This document shows positions 18,832 to 26,138 of a stretch of 62,071 nt of DNA, piece by piece. The translations under genes were made by a program, and so were the position numbers. Under the pieces are notes generated by a model. That model was not told where the DNA came from. It ran no database searches and saw only the letters and a program-made list of their open reading frames with translations. The stretch's first letter is position 1; each line of letters opens with the position of its first letter. Source of the stretch: a virus; the IMG/VR virus record IMGVR_UViG_3300025000_000102, positions 1-62,071 of that record, one strand, 5' to 3'.

Positions 18832-19584
18832 ATGTACATAGACTGGGAACCATCGCTAAACTTTAGCGCTGGCCGATCAGGTAGAAAAGTAATTGCCATA
18901 GTTGATCATATCACTTCCGGAGCCTATCCGGGATGCAGAGAATGGATGCAGAATCCAGCATCTAAAGCCAGCGCTCACTATGTTGTTTCAAGGTCTGGGG
19001 GGATAGACCAACTCGTTAGAGACAGCGATACAGCATGGCATGCCGGGATAGTAAATAGGCCTAATTGGAGCCTCTATGACGGTTCTAATCCTAACAGGTA
19101 TACAATTGGTATAGAACATGAAGGTCAGCCCGGGGAAGCGCTTACAGAGGATCAATACCAAGCAACGATTTGGCTACACAGGGATCTGATCAAAAAATAC
19201 GGAATACCGATAGACACCGATCACATTATCGGGCACTACCGGATTGACAGTATTAACCGACCAGACTGTCCTGGTGCAGGATTTCCGTGGGAACGGTTAT
19301 TTAAGGATTTGAAGGGGGAGAGTGACGTGTTAGAGGTAGCTGTTTTATTGTATACCAAAGAAGACTATTGGGCCGGGGCCGATGTGGCCGAAAAGAATGG
19401 TAACTGTGCGGTGTTTGTGCGGGGCACGGATCGATCGGCACCAAAGGATGCCACGAGTGCGAAGAAGTTGATCGTGGTGGGCGGAGCAACTACGGGGCAC
19501 GCGGGGGAAGTGCTGTTGTCCGGGGAGACGAAGTTTGATACGGCCGCGGCGGTTGGGAAGTATTTGGGACAGGAAGACAGGTAA
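18832..19584 (+). CDS. Endolysin, N-acetylmuramoyl-L-alanine amidase
   Basis: 250 residues. The N-terminal 165 residues form an Amidase_2 domain that cuts the amide bond between muramic acid and peptide stem; zinc-binding residues include the histidine in VDHITSG, the IGIEHEG segment and HIIGHYRID...DCPG. The C-terminal 85 residues (LYTKEDYWAGADVAEKNG...) look like a cell-wall-binding repeat domain of the CWB2 type. No signal peptide, so it depends on the holin. Confidence 0.92.
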   Translation: MYIDWEPSLNFSAGRSGRKVIAIVDHITSGAYPGCREWMQNPASKASAHYVVSRSGGIDQLVRDSDTAWHAGIVNRPNWSLYDGSNPNRYTIGIEHEGQPGEALTEDQYQATIWLHRDLIKKYGIPIDTDHIIGHYRIDSINRPDCPGAGFPWERLFKDLKGESDVLEVAVLLYTKEDYWAGADVAEKNGNCAVFVRGTDRSAPKDATSAKKLIVVGGATTGHAGEVLLSGETKFDTAAAVGKYLGQEDR

Positions 19585-19618
19585 ACCTTAGACCCGCATT
19601 ATAGGCTGTGTAAACTCA

Positions 19619-19634
19619 AGTAAACTAGTTTACT
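19619..19634. promoter_or_regulatory. 16-bp perfect palindrome (possible operator)
   Basis: AGTAAACTAGTTTACT is self-complementary and lies in the 80-base gap before the next gene. It could be a binding site for an unknown regulator. No clear promoter boxes beside it. Confidence 0.5.
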
Positions 19635-19664
19635 AACGGTATACTAAGCGAGAGGATTGATAGC

Positions 19665-20009
19665 ATGAAAAGTTTGACTTGGTTTTGGACCGGATTTATA
19701 TCCCTTACATGGTGGCAAATGATACTATGGTTTGCTTATGCAATATACTTTGTGGTAACGGCGTACGCCTTTTGGGATTACACGAGTGATAGTTACGGCC
19801 TGAGAAAAGGATACAGGCGCATGATCTTTGGACGCGATAAGTATTTTCGGCTTTATCACATTGCAAAAATTGTGTTCACCATTCCTCCTGCTACATTGGG
19901 CTTGACGTTCCCTTTCTTAAGGAAGGTATTGGCTTACAGAATATATCAGTTTAAAGATGAAAAGAAGATTACGGATACTATTGAAAAACTTTGTAAAGCA
20001 GATTCCTAA
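19665..20009 (+). CDS. Hypothetical membrane protein
   Basis: 114 residues with two likely membrane spans (about residues 5-38, WFWTGFISLTWWQMILWFAYAI..., and 60-85). It follows the endolysin and comes before small membrane proteins, so a lysis accessory or superinfection function is possible but unproved. Confidence 0.6.
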   Translation: MKSLTWFWTGFISLTWWQMILWFAYAIYFVVTAYAFWDYTSDSYGLRKGYRRMIFGRDKYFRLYHIAKIVFTIPPATLGLTFPFLRKVLAYRIYQFKDEKKITDTIEKLCKADS

Positions 20010-20074
20010 AAAAGGGCAGGAGTGTCAAGTGTTTAAAATCGGCAAGCGATTGCCAAAGTGAAAGGAGAGGAGGT

Positions 20075-20218
20075 ATGGGCATTATGCTTGCCTTACTAAT
20101 AATCGTGGCGTGTGTGCTTCTCTTGGCAGCATCAAGTCAACCACATGTGCGGAGTCCGAAACATCCTAAGATTAGACATCCCATGGAAGAGAAAAGCAGG
20201 AAAACAACCTGCTTTTAA
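20075..20218 (+). CDS. Small membrane protein
   Basis: 47 residues starting MGIMLALLIIVACVLLLAA, one membrane span, then a basic, cytoplasmic-type tail. Strong RBS (GGAGAGGAGG) directly upstream. Its last codons form a terminator hairpin (20192-20216). A lysis accessory or spanin-like role is possible, but not shown. Confidence 0.55.
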   Translation: MGIMLALLIIVACVLLLAASSQPHVRSPKHPKIRHPMEEKSRKTTCF

Positions 20219-20222
20219 TTTT
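20192..20222 (+). terminator. Intrinsic terminator overlapping small gene end
   Basis: AAAAGCAGG and CCTGCTTTT form a 9-bp perfect stem with a 7-base loop, followed by T-rich sequence. It overlaps the stop of the small membrane protein. Confidence 0.8.
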
Positions 20223-20249
20223 GTTCAAAAATGGAAGGTGGAAAAAAAC

Positions 20250-20450
20250 ATGCAAAAGAAATGGTGGGAATCTAAAGCTGTAGTAGGCGGCCTCATAACG
20301 GTATGCGCGGCAATAGCCGGGGGCTTTGGCATCGTGATCGACACGGATACGCAGGATCAGATATCAGAGTGCGTTGTGGTGGCCGCTACGGCTATAGGTG
20401 GCCTGTTGGCGATCTATGGCAGGGTGAAGGCGGAGCAGCAGATTAAATAG
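20250..20450 (+). CDS. Small membrane protein, possible second holin
   Basis: 66 residues. Two likely membrane spans (about residues 11-30 and 40-58) separated by an acidic turn, with short charged ends, a holin-like shape. Start ATG 20250 has GGAAGGTGG upstream. Located close to the lysis genes and before a strong terminator. Family not recognised. Confidence 0.6.
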   Translation: MQKKWWESKAVVGGLITVCAAIAGGFGIVIDTDTQDQISECVVVAATAIGGLLAIYGRVKAEQQIK

Positions 20451-20463
20451 GACATGACTAGAG

Positions 20464-20492
20464 CCCCGGGCCGTAATGGTTCGGGGTTTTTT
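20464..20492 (+). terminator. Intrinsic terminator ending late region
   Basis: CCCCG and CGGGG stem, then six T. It ends the plus-strand late genes and faces the converging minus-strand cluster. Confidence 0.85.
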
Positions 20493-20522
20493 GTGTTTGA
20501 CCATGGAGATTACTTAATTCCC

Positions 20523-20735
20523 TTATTCATCCCTCAGGCTTTTGACAAAGCCCTTCACTTTGTCAAACTCCTCCTCGTTGAGCCATATGGATCTTTGTTT
20601 ACGTCCCGTAGTCTTGCGTCCTGATCCTTCGCGCTTGCCTCCGTGCAGGGAGTTGCTTTGGCAATCTCTGCCGTAATTAACGAGGGAGCAAGTGGCGCAA
20701 TCTCCCTCGTTTTGCGTGCAGTAGTCTTTTACCAT
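20523..20735 (-). CDS. Cys-rich protein with ribbon-helix-helix-like tail
   Basis: 70 residues. The N-terminal half has cysteine clusters (CTQNEGDCATC...RDC) that could bind a metal. The C-terminal half (GRKQRSIWLNEEEFDKVKGFVKSL) has the shape of a short ribbon-helix-helix DNA-binding segment. Its start overlaps the stop of the upstream gene. Confidence 0.55.
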   Translation of the reverse strand: MVKDYCTQNEGDCATCSLVNYGRDCQSNSLHGGKREGSGRKTTGRKQRSIWLNEEEFDKVKGFVKSLRDE

Positions 20736-20941
20736 ACTACTGCCTCCATTGCTTCCTTAAAGATTGGATCCACCGCTAGGATAACCTCATCAAATGTCTC
20801 GTGGTGCATGGTTACCTCGTATACTGTGACATCATGCCCGGCACGACCTGTTGACTCAAGACGTTCGCGCCAGTCAGCTCCGCAGACAATTTTATCCTCC
20901 TTGGTAATAGTCATGTTTTTGTGAGTCCTAATTTCTTTCAT
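20729..20941 (-). CDS. Hypothetical small protein behind leader hairpin
   Basis: 70 residues, no known motif. Its RBS (GAAAGGAAG) sits right after the conserved hairpin motif at 20961-20991 that also occurs twice in the ISL3-element passenger genes. It is part of a three-gene cluster read on the minus strand. Confidence 0.5.
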   Translation of the reverse strand: MKEIRTHKNMTITKEDKIVCGADWRERLESTGRAGHDVTVYEVTMHHETFDEVILAVDPIFKEAMEAVVW

Positions 20942-20960
20942 TCCAAAACTTCCTTTCGTT

Positions 20961-20991
20961 TGCCGAGTATCGGCTCCCGGCTGGCCTTTGG
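20961..20991 (-). promoter_or_regulatory. Conserved intergenic hairpin, copy A
   Basis: On the minus strand: CCAAAGGCCAGCCGGGAGCC then GATACTCGGCA. The GCCGGG/CTCGGC arms pair over 6 bp (one G.U pair). The motif lies between the stop of one small gene and the RBS of the next, like the two copies at 57459 and 57713. Confidence 0.8.
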
Positions 20992-20995
20992 ATAA

Positions 20996-21436
20996 TTAGT
21001 ATGACATTGCTTCCTTAACTGAGTCGTAGTGCCTTTGATATCTCTGCTCCGCTTTTACTGATTTAGCAAACATTTCGTCCTTAACAGCCATAATCTCGGA
21101 GTACATATTTTCGGGTACTGGTACCAATGCTTGTTTGCTATTTAAAGTTAATTGTAGGTAGTGAACACCTTTGTGAGTCGTAAACATACTATTGTGCTCC
21201 GTTCCGTTTATGATCAGTTTCTCAATTTTAGCGTCTGCGGATACTGTTAATTCAACGTCCGCCCCTTTGGCGGTTGACCAAGCGTATGTCTTCATTGTCT
21301 TCGCTCCCTTTTTAGCGATTGCCCACAATGTCCGAAGCGCGAGAGCCAATCGAGCCACATAATCACCAACCATCTTACGTGCCATCTTGTGGGCCTCAAC
21401 CATCATTTCTCTCTTGTTCATTTTAATCTTCGTCAT
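20996..21436 (-). CDS. Hypothetical accessory protein
   Basis: 146 residues. The N-terminal part is helical and positively charged, followed by a hydrophobic helix (ARLALALRTLWAIAK), then a beta-rich C-terminus. ATG 21436 has AAAGGGG at good spacing; an in-frame GTG lies at 21445. It is the first gene of the cluster and follows the promoter at 21468-21496. Confidence 0.55.
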   Translation of the reverse strand: MTKIKMNKREMMVEAHKMARKMVGDYVARLALALRTLWAIAKKGAKTMKTYAWSTAKGADVELTVSADAKIEKLIINGTEHNSMFTTHKGVHYLQLTLNSKQALVPVPENMYSEIMAVKDEMFAKSVKAEQRYQRHYDSVKEAMSY

Positions 21437-21467
21437 TGTGCGCAACCCCTTTCTTTATCTTGATATA

Positions 21468-21512
21468 ATTATACTGCTTTTCAAGATGAAAGTCAATACT
21501 GCTTTTCAAGAT
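21468..21512 (-). promoter_or_regulatory. Promoter with two direct repeats
   Basis: Minus strand: TTGACT, 17 bases, TATAAT. Two exact 17-base direct repeats ATCTTGAAAAGCAGTAT, 25 bases apart, overlap the spacer/-10 and the region upstream of -35. Such repeats are typical operator sites. Confidence 0.8.
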
Positions 21513-21530
21513 TTTCATAATTATCTACAT

Positions 21531-21558
21531 AAAAAAATCCCCGACTTTCGCCAGGGGA
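21531..21558 (-). terminator. Terminator after lipoprotein gene (minus strand)
   Basis: On the minus strand, TCCCC and GGGGA stem with an 11-base loop, then seven T. It separates the lipoprotein gene from the small-gene promoter downstream. Confidence 0.75.
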
Positions 21559-21579
21559 CCTTTAGTACTCGCACTATAT

Positions 21580-21966
21580 CTATTTCAGCCCCATTTGAGC
21601 CTTGTTCATAAGCTTGTTGCCCTGGAACATCACGTTCGCGTTAGCTCCCAAGCTACCCTCGCCCTTATACGTATACATTACTGTGTGAGCATCTTCACCG
21701 GGAGACCCTGATTCAGACATAACTTCGCCTGGTCCTCCGATAATCTTAGTTGCCTCCTCGTATGTCATGCCGGATTTAAGTTGATCAAATTCAGCTTTTG
21801 TCATGGTTTGCTTGTTGGTTACTGGCGCAGGTTTAGGAGCAGGGGCAGACGCAGGGGTAGTCGTCGATGAGGTTGGCGATGGTGTCTCCTTTTTCGGTTC
21901 GGTAGATCCGCATCCTACCAGTGTGAATATAAGTCCAATGGATAATAGGTAAGCTAGTTTTTTCAT
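21580..21966 (-). CDS. Lipoprotein with DUF3862/SmpA-like domain
   Basis: 128 residues. N-terminal signal peptide with a lipobox ending LVGCGS (Cys about residue 19), so it would be lipid-anchored outside the membrane. A threonine/proline/serine-rich linker (residues 25-55) is followed by a short C-terminal domain with MTKAEFDQLKSGMTYEEATKIIGG, as in DUF3862 / BamE-like modules. Possible superinfection exclusion or cell surface role. Confidence 0.75.
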   Translation of the reverse strand: MKKLAYLLSIGLIFTLVGCGSTEPKKETPSPTSSTTTPASAPAPKPAPVTNKQTMTKAEFDQLKSGMTYEEATKIIGGPGEVMSESGSPGEDAHTVMYTYKGEGSLGANANVMFQGNKLMNKAQMGLK

Positions 21967-21984
21967 TGAGTTAACCTTCTTCCT

Positions 21985-22293
21985 TTAATTTGTTAACGCT
22001 TTTACTTTTGCGGCTATCGAATGGGACAGCTGCTCGTTATACCTATCGACGCGTCCCGTAATCAAGAAAAGCTCAATAAATGCGACTATTGAAGGGATAA
22101 AAGTCCAAACGAAAACAGTGTATAAAATTCCTAGTCCAATCCTACCCATGTAATAGTGATGTGCCCCTAGCCCTCCTAGGAATAGAGTGAGTAATAGGGC
22201 AGTGGTTCTGTTCTTCCTTACTTTGGCTGTCTCAGACTGGAACATCATGCGTTGGGAGTTGGTCATGTCGCTCTGAAGCATCAAATCATCCAA
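21985..22293 (-). CDS. TM2-domain membrane protein
   Basis: 102 residues. Has the TM2 motif: a first hydrophobic helix, then LFLGGLGAHHYYMGRIGLGILYTV (short turn with a conserved GxHxxY), followed by a second span. TTG start behind AAGGAAGGG. Function of phage TM2 proteins is unknown; likely affects host envelope. Confidence 0.75.
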   Translation of the reverse strand: MDDLMLQSDMTNSQRMMFQSETAKVRKNRTTALLLTLFLGGLGAHHYYMGRIGLGILYTVFVWTFIPSIVAFIELFLITGRVDRYNEQLSHSIAAKVKALTN

Positions 22294-22389
22294 TATCGAT
22301 CCCTTCCTTTCAAATATAATAATTTCAGCTTAGTATGGGATTTTCCTGCAACTCGACAGGATTAATGGTTTTGCGATAAGTTTTGCAAT

Positions 22390-22437
22390 GATCGTTAACT
22401 TGGTCGTTGACTTGATCGTTACCTTAGTCGCTCAAAC
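22390..22437. repeat. 12-bp iterons (3 + 1 partial)
   Basis: Consecutive units GATCGTTAACTT, GGTCGTTGACTT, GATCGTTACCTT then AGTCGCTCAAAC. Conserved core is nTCGTTnnCTT. Located in a 259-bp gap between TM2 gene and M23 peptidase gene. Could bind a protein of this minus-strand module. Confidence 0.65.
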
Positions 22438-22552
22438 GACCACTGTACAAGCTAAAAACCGCATAAATCAAGCAAATATTTTCGGAAAGAGAGGGTAAGG
22501 GGGAGAGGATTAAAGGATTCCAAAGGGACAAGGAGTGGGGATGGGGGAGATT

Positions 22553-23134
22553 TTAAAAATAATTCGCGGGATCGACGCTTGTGCCGTTTTTCCTTATCTC
22601 AAAATGGAGGTGCGGTCCAGTTGAGTTACCAGTATTTCCACATGCCCCAATCTTAGTCCCCGCAATCACCTGGTAGCCAATCTTTACATACAATCCGCTT
22701 AGATGACCATAAAGGGATTCCATTCCCCCTCCGTGATCAACGACGATCATGTTTCCGTAGACATCACTCCATCCTACATTAACAACTTCCCCCTTCCTCG
22801 CAGCTCCCACAGGTGTTCCCTCGGGTGCTGCTATATCCATGCCGTGATGATCGTTTCTCTTAAATTCCTGAGACACAGTCCCTTTCATCGGCATCGTCCA
22901 TCCGCCTTGGCCAATACCTGCCACCCTGTTCGCTGTGTCCTGCAGGGAATCAACTCGCGCAGACCATCTCTCGATCACCGGGGTCAAATTCTGCATGGTA
23001 GTTAATAATACCAACATAGCAGCAACCATAATAACTAAGTTGGCGATCTGCTTGCGCTCAACCCCAATAAGAATAGAATACCCAACGAACGAAACAACGG
23101 CAATAAGTAGGAGATCGGCAATCCACTTTGCCAT
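22553..23134 (-). CDS. M23 family peptidase with membrane anchor
   Basis: 193 residues. One or two N-terminal hydrophobic spans (about residues 5-22 and 30-50), then an M23 domain with HHGMDIAAPEGTP, GGGMESLYGHLS and GPHLHFEI, the zinc-binding His/Asp set of these endopeptidases, which cut peptidoglycan cross-links. It lies in the same operon as FtsK-like and membrane proteins, so it may open the cell wall for a transfer channel. Confidence 0.85.
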   Translation of the reverse strand: MAKWIADLLLIAVVSFVGYSILIGVERKQIANLVIMVAAMLVLLTTMQNLTPVIERWSARVDSLQDTANRVAGIGQGGWTMPMKGTVSQEFKRNDHHGMDIAAPEGTPVGAARKGEVVNVGWSDVYGNMIVVDHGGGMESLYGHLSGLYVKIGYQVIAGTKIGACGNTGNSTGPHLHFEIRKNGTSVDPANYF

Positions 23135-23137
23135 AAT

Positions 23138-23374
23138 TCACATCTTCCCAACGGTGAAGTCGAAAAACTTCGTAAGTAATTGCCAAGCTACCGATATAAC
23201 ACACAGGATAGCTGCAATCGTTGTCGCCGTTTTGATCATGGCTGAAATATGGCCCTTACCAATTGCGCCAGTGATCATCTCTGCAAGCCAAGATCCAACT
23301 CCCAGCATGACGAGGATTAAAATAACGAATCCTGGGGAACTAGGCCCGAATGCTGCGCCGGCTGCTGTTACCAT
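23138..23374 (-). CDS. Small two-span membrane protein (pilin/channel-like)
   Basis: 78 residues. Two hydrophobic segments (residues 15-35 and 48-65), no charge between except a short GKGH turn, small residues throughout. This size and topology resemble VirB2/TrbC-like pilin or channel subunits. Its start overlaps the previous gene end by 35 bases. Confidence 0.6.
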   Translation of the reverse strand: MVTAAGAAFGPSSPGFVILILVMLGVGSWLAEMITGAIGKGHISAMIKTATTIAAILCVISVAWQLLTKFFDFTVGKM

Positions 23375-24017
23375 TTAGACATTCCTCCTTTATTCGTTGC
23401 AGGCTAAACACTTGAAACTCAAGGTTGTTGACGTTTTCCTTGGCGATCTTCTTCTGGATGGCATCGATTCTCCCTGTAGTCACAACACGGATCACAGGGA
23501 ATCGCTTAGTCAGTGGAACCCACCACATTTTCAGATACTCTCCAGATGCGTAGAACTCGTTGTAACGCCTGACCTTTTCGCCGAAATCGTGACCTGATTC
23601 CGCTATGTCAAACTCGGCGTAGAAAAACGAGAATGAGCTAGACCAAGTATTCTTGACACATATGAGGGCATCAGGCCTAAGGGTTTTATAAACCACTTCA
23701 CGCTCAAAACTGTGTAGGACCATTGCCGTAGAGAGCGAGGAGTTTACCCACGTATAAATCCACGAGACTCCCAAAACGTGCTCCAATTGACCTGGTTTCT
23801 TGTTGGCATAGTAATAGTATGGTTCGTCGATTGAGAGCCTTGAACGCTTTATTCTGCCTGTCTCTGTGAGTTTTTTTAATCTGCGCTGAACGATGCGAAG
23901 ACAAGTATCGTGGAATAACAGGAGTTTAATTTGATCGGTATTTAACGCGCTTTGAGTCTCCAATAGCCTGAATAACTCCTTATCGCGGTGGGAGCATTTT
24001 GCGTGATTGCTCAACAA
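23340..24017 (-). CDS. Replication-relaxation family protein
   Basis: 225 residues. Begins with an HTH-like region (DKELFRLLETQSALNTDQIKLLLF... RRLKKLTETGRIKR) then a mixed domain with FFYAEFDIAESG. This pattern fits the replication-relaxation family (Replic_Relax), found with conjugative and mobilisable elements and Firmicute phages. TTG start with GAGGTG upstream. It overlaps FtsK by 38 bases. Likely binds DNA and works with the ATPase. Confidence 0.78.
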   Translation of the reverse strand: MLSNHAKCSHRDKELFRLLETQSALNTDQIKLLLFHDTCLRIVQRRLKKLTETGRIKRSRLSIDEPYYYYANKKPGQLEHVLGVSWIYTWVNSSLSTAMVLHSFEREVVYKTLRPDALICVKNTWSSSFSFFYAEFDIAESGHDFGEKVRRYNEFYASGEYLKMWWVPLTKRFPVIRVVTTGRIDAIQKKIAKENVNNLEFQVFSLQRIKEECLNGNSSRRSIRA

Positions 24018-25107
24018 GGTTCATCACCTCGACTCGGTCAATATCTCTGAGTAATTTCCTAGCCTGTTTAATAGGTAGGTACATACCCTGCGTCTCAAGT
24101 TCGTTATCCCATTGATAGATTCCCCTGCCCGGGATAGAAGGGATGAGCGCGGCGTTTTCGTTATCTAGGAGCATCCTAGAGTTGATACCATCTCGGACGT
24201 GAAAACACATAGTGCCCGCGAACATCGCCTTACTGTCTCCGAACGCCTTCATCATGGTGCTGGAAGGCCTTTGAGTAGCGCATACTACACAGATTCCAGC
24301 GGCTCTACCGAGGCGTAGGATGCGATTTAAGGACGTTTGGCATTCCTCGTCGTGCATTTCTGCCAACTCATCAATTACGATCACTAGGAAGGGCATTTCG
24401 TGCCCCTGTTCGATATAATCTTGGATCTTAACGCATCCCTTAGATTCTAAGATATTTAGTCTTTTGTCGAGGTCTTTATTGATCGCATCGAATACGATGG
24501 GGGCTTTATCCTGATCTGTTACGAGCAGTACATGGTCCTTGAGGTATGAGTATTCTAGACGTTTAAAGTCGAAAACAACAGTACGAATCTCAGTTTTCTT
24601 ATTCAGTAATAACCCCATGATTAATCCGTGGATAAAATTACTCTTCCCGGCTCCCGGATGTCCGGCAATGATAAGATTCGGCATATCCGCAAGATCCTTG
24701 ACGACTTCCCCAATAGCTGAATGACCGAAGTGGATCGGGAGATATCCCTTGTGCTGAGATGGATCGAAAGAGTATGGGTATTCGCGCTTAATCTCCGTTG
24801 TTGACGCTTGCATAGTGATCACCTTACCTCTCTTCTCGACTTGCACTGTGCCACCCATGGCATCGGCAAAGAGTTGTTCCTTAGCCTTAAACTCCTTATA
24901 TCCGAGTCCTGGACCGAGGGATAGGATGAATCGGTAGGCTTCGCCTGTGAGTTTGATTTTCTTCAGGATCTTTGGCTTGGGATCTTTCGGCCATATCGCG
25001 TCGATAACGTCTTGTACTGCTGCATGGGCATCATTTCCTTTGCGATGCAGGAATAGGTATTTTAGTTGGTCGCGGACTTCTTCGATGACGTTTTGCTTTG
25101 CGGGCAT
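23980..25107 (-). CDS. FtsK/SpoIIIE-type DNA translocase ATPase
   Basis: 375 residues, no membrane span. Walker A is GHPGAGKSNFIHG (residues ~150-165), Walker B LVIVIDELAEM (~245-255), then CVVCATQRPSSTMMKA. This is the FtsK/HerA coupling-type ATPase that moves double-stranded DNA. Its partners (replication-relaxation, small membrane protein, M23) lie downstream. RBS GGAGG at good spacing. Confidence 0.88.
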   Translation of the reverse strand: MPAKQNVIEEVRDQLKYLFLHRKGNDAHAAVQDVIDAIWPKDPKPKILKKIKLTGEAYRFILSLGPGLGYKEFKAKEQLFADAMGGTVQVEKRGKVITMQASTTEIKREYPYSFDPSQHKGYLPIHFGHSAIGEVVKDLADMPNLIIAGHPGAGKSNFIHGLIMGLLLNKKTEIRTVVFDFKRLEYSYLKDHVLLVTDQDKAPIVFDAINKDLDKRLNILESKGCVKIQDYIEQGHEMPFLVIVIDELAEMHDEECQTSLNRILRLGRAAGICVVCATQRPSSTMMKAFGDSKAMFAGTMCFHVRDGINSRMLLDNENAALIPSIPGRGIYQWDNELETQGMYLPIKQARKLLRDIDRVEVMNLVEQSRKMLPPR

Positions 25108-25111
25108 TGGT

Positions 25112-25357
25112 TCATCCTCCTTTCATGTCCTGCATCAACTCTCGAGCTATGAGTCGCGCATCGGCTGGGGTGATGGTCTGTGGCCTGCTGATGATGCCAT
25201 TGGTTCCCAACGCACCCATCTCAACCAACTTCAGCCGAACCCCATCCCGGACCATATCAGCCATTTCTCCTTCCTCAAGTTTTAAGTCGCGTACGGCTTG
25301 CTTAATGTCTTTGTCTCGCTTACGTAGTCTTGCCTTAAGGATTGTTATGTCGCTCAT
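25112..25357 (-). CDS. Small helical protein of FtsK operon
   Basis: 81 residues, highly charged and helical (MSDITILKARLRKRDKDIKQAVRDLKLEEGEMADMV...). First gene of the FtsK operon with RBS GGAGGT. Possibly a regulatory or accessory protein. Not recognised. Confidence 0.55.
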   Translation of the reverse strand: MSDITILKARLRKRDKDIKQAVRDLKLEEGEMADMVRDGVRLKLVEMGALGTNGIISRPQTITPADARLIARELMQDMKGG

Positions 25358-25381
25358 GTGTGTACCTCCTGTGCTACATGT

Positions 25382-25427
25382 GTAATCTGTTGTGACTCAA
25401 GAGGGTTCTGCCTGTGTCACAAATTAC
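25382..25427 (-). promoter_or_regulatory. Inverted repeat upstream of FtsK operon
   Basis: TTGTGAC at 25390 and GTCACAA at 25416 are perfect arms, with outer GTAAT/ATTAC extending them. Located 25-70 bases before the start codon of the first gene. Probably an operator; no clear -35/-10 was found around it. Confidence 0.6.
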
Positions 25428-25483
25428 CTGTTGTATATATATTTGCGATTACGGATAATATTCGTAAACACAGATCAAAATAA

Positions 25484-25512
25484 CAAAAAAAGTTCCCCCT
25501 TAGTAGGGGAAC
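25484..25512 (-). terminator. Terminator after XRE gene pair
   Basis: Minus strand: GTTCCCC and GGGGAAC arms, then seven T. It overlaps the final codons of the XRE gene starting at 25688 and separates the regulators from the FtsK operon. Confidence 0.85.
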
Positions 25513-25688
25513 AAATAGTCCATTGTTTTTCCAAGGGCTTTGGCTAATCGTTGTGCTACAGGAATCGAAAGATTAGGTTTGAGATCATTTTCTATCAGAC
25601 TAATTTCAGCCTGTCTTACCTTTGTTATTTTTGAGAGTTCACGCTGGGTAAGGCCTCTTTGTAGTCTAACTTCTCGAACTCTATTCAT
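25500..25688 (-). CDS. XRE-family regulator (small)
   Basis: 62 residues: a nearly pure HTH_3 domain (NRVREVRLQRGLTQRELSKITKVRQAEISLIEN...). Ends MDYLFPY, like its neighbour's MDFLWPY, so the two are paralogs. Both probably act as DNA-binding regulators without a separate oligomerisation domain. Confidence 0.85.
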   Translation of the reverse strand: MNRVREVRLQRGLTQRELSKITKVRQAEISLIENDLKPNLSIPVAQRLAKALGKTMDYLFPY

Positions 25689-25749
25689 ATTATCACCACA
25701 GGTAAATTATTCCACATCGGTGTTTAGTTTTCCTTCATGGATTCAACTT

Positions 25750-25950
25750 TTAATACGGCCAAAGGAAATCCATACTTTTGCCCAAGGCTTTAGCAATTTT
25801 CTGAGCGGTTGTAATCTGGACGTTCCTTTGGCCGCTTATGATTTCACTAAGATATGATTGCTTAATGCCAGTAAGTTTATGTAGATCATCTTGCGTAATG
25901 CGCTTTAGCCACATAACTTCTTGAATCCTATTTTTTAACAACTTCATCAC
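25750..25950 (-). CDS. XRE-family regulator (small, paralog)
   Basis: 66 residues, HTH_3 domain ending KALGKSMDFLWPY. GTG 25950 or ATG 25947 is the start; RBS is weak, and an inverted repeat (25952-25970) sits against the start. It may be leaderless or autoregulated. Confidence 0.83.
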   Translation of the reverse strand: MMKLLKNRIQEVMWLKRITQDDLHKLTGIKQSYLSEIISGQRNVQITTAQKIAKALGKSMDFLWPY

Positions 25951-25951
25951 C

Positions 25952-25970
25952 GAAGAGAACTATTCTCTTC
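25952..25970. promoter_or_regulatory. Operator-like inverted repeat GAAGAGAA/TTCTCTTC
   Basis: Perfect 8-bp arms with three bases between, immediately upstream of the regulator start on the minus strand. Fits autoregulation by one of the XRE proteins. Confidence 0.65.
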
Positions 25971-26014
25971 TAAAGGGGCGTTTCCTTCGGAATGCGAATA
26001 ATATAAGACATATC

Positions 26015-26038
26015 TGATATAATCGACACATGTTGTCG
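26015..26038 (+). promoter_or_regulatory. Extended -10 promoter with inverted repeat
   Basis: TGATATAAT (26015-26023) gives an extended -10 element. CGACA and TGTCG (26024-26038) form an inverted repeat directly over the start region of transcription. Would drive the XRE gene at 26139 and be under repressor control. Confidence 0.6.
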
Positions 26039-26138
26039 TATGAAGTCGCAGAACAGCGAGAGGCGTTACATTTTTTCTTGTTAAAGTAAACAAGTTCGAC
26101 TCACGAAAAGTTATATACTTAAGGAGCCTAAGTCTTAA

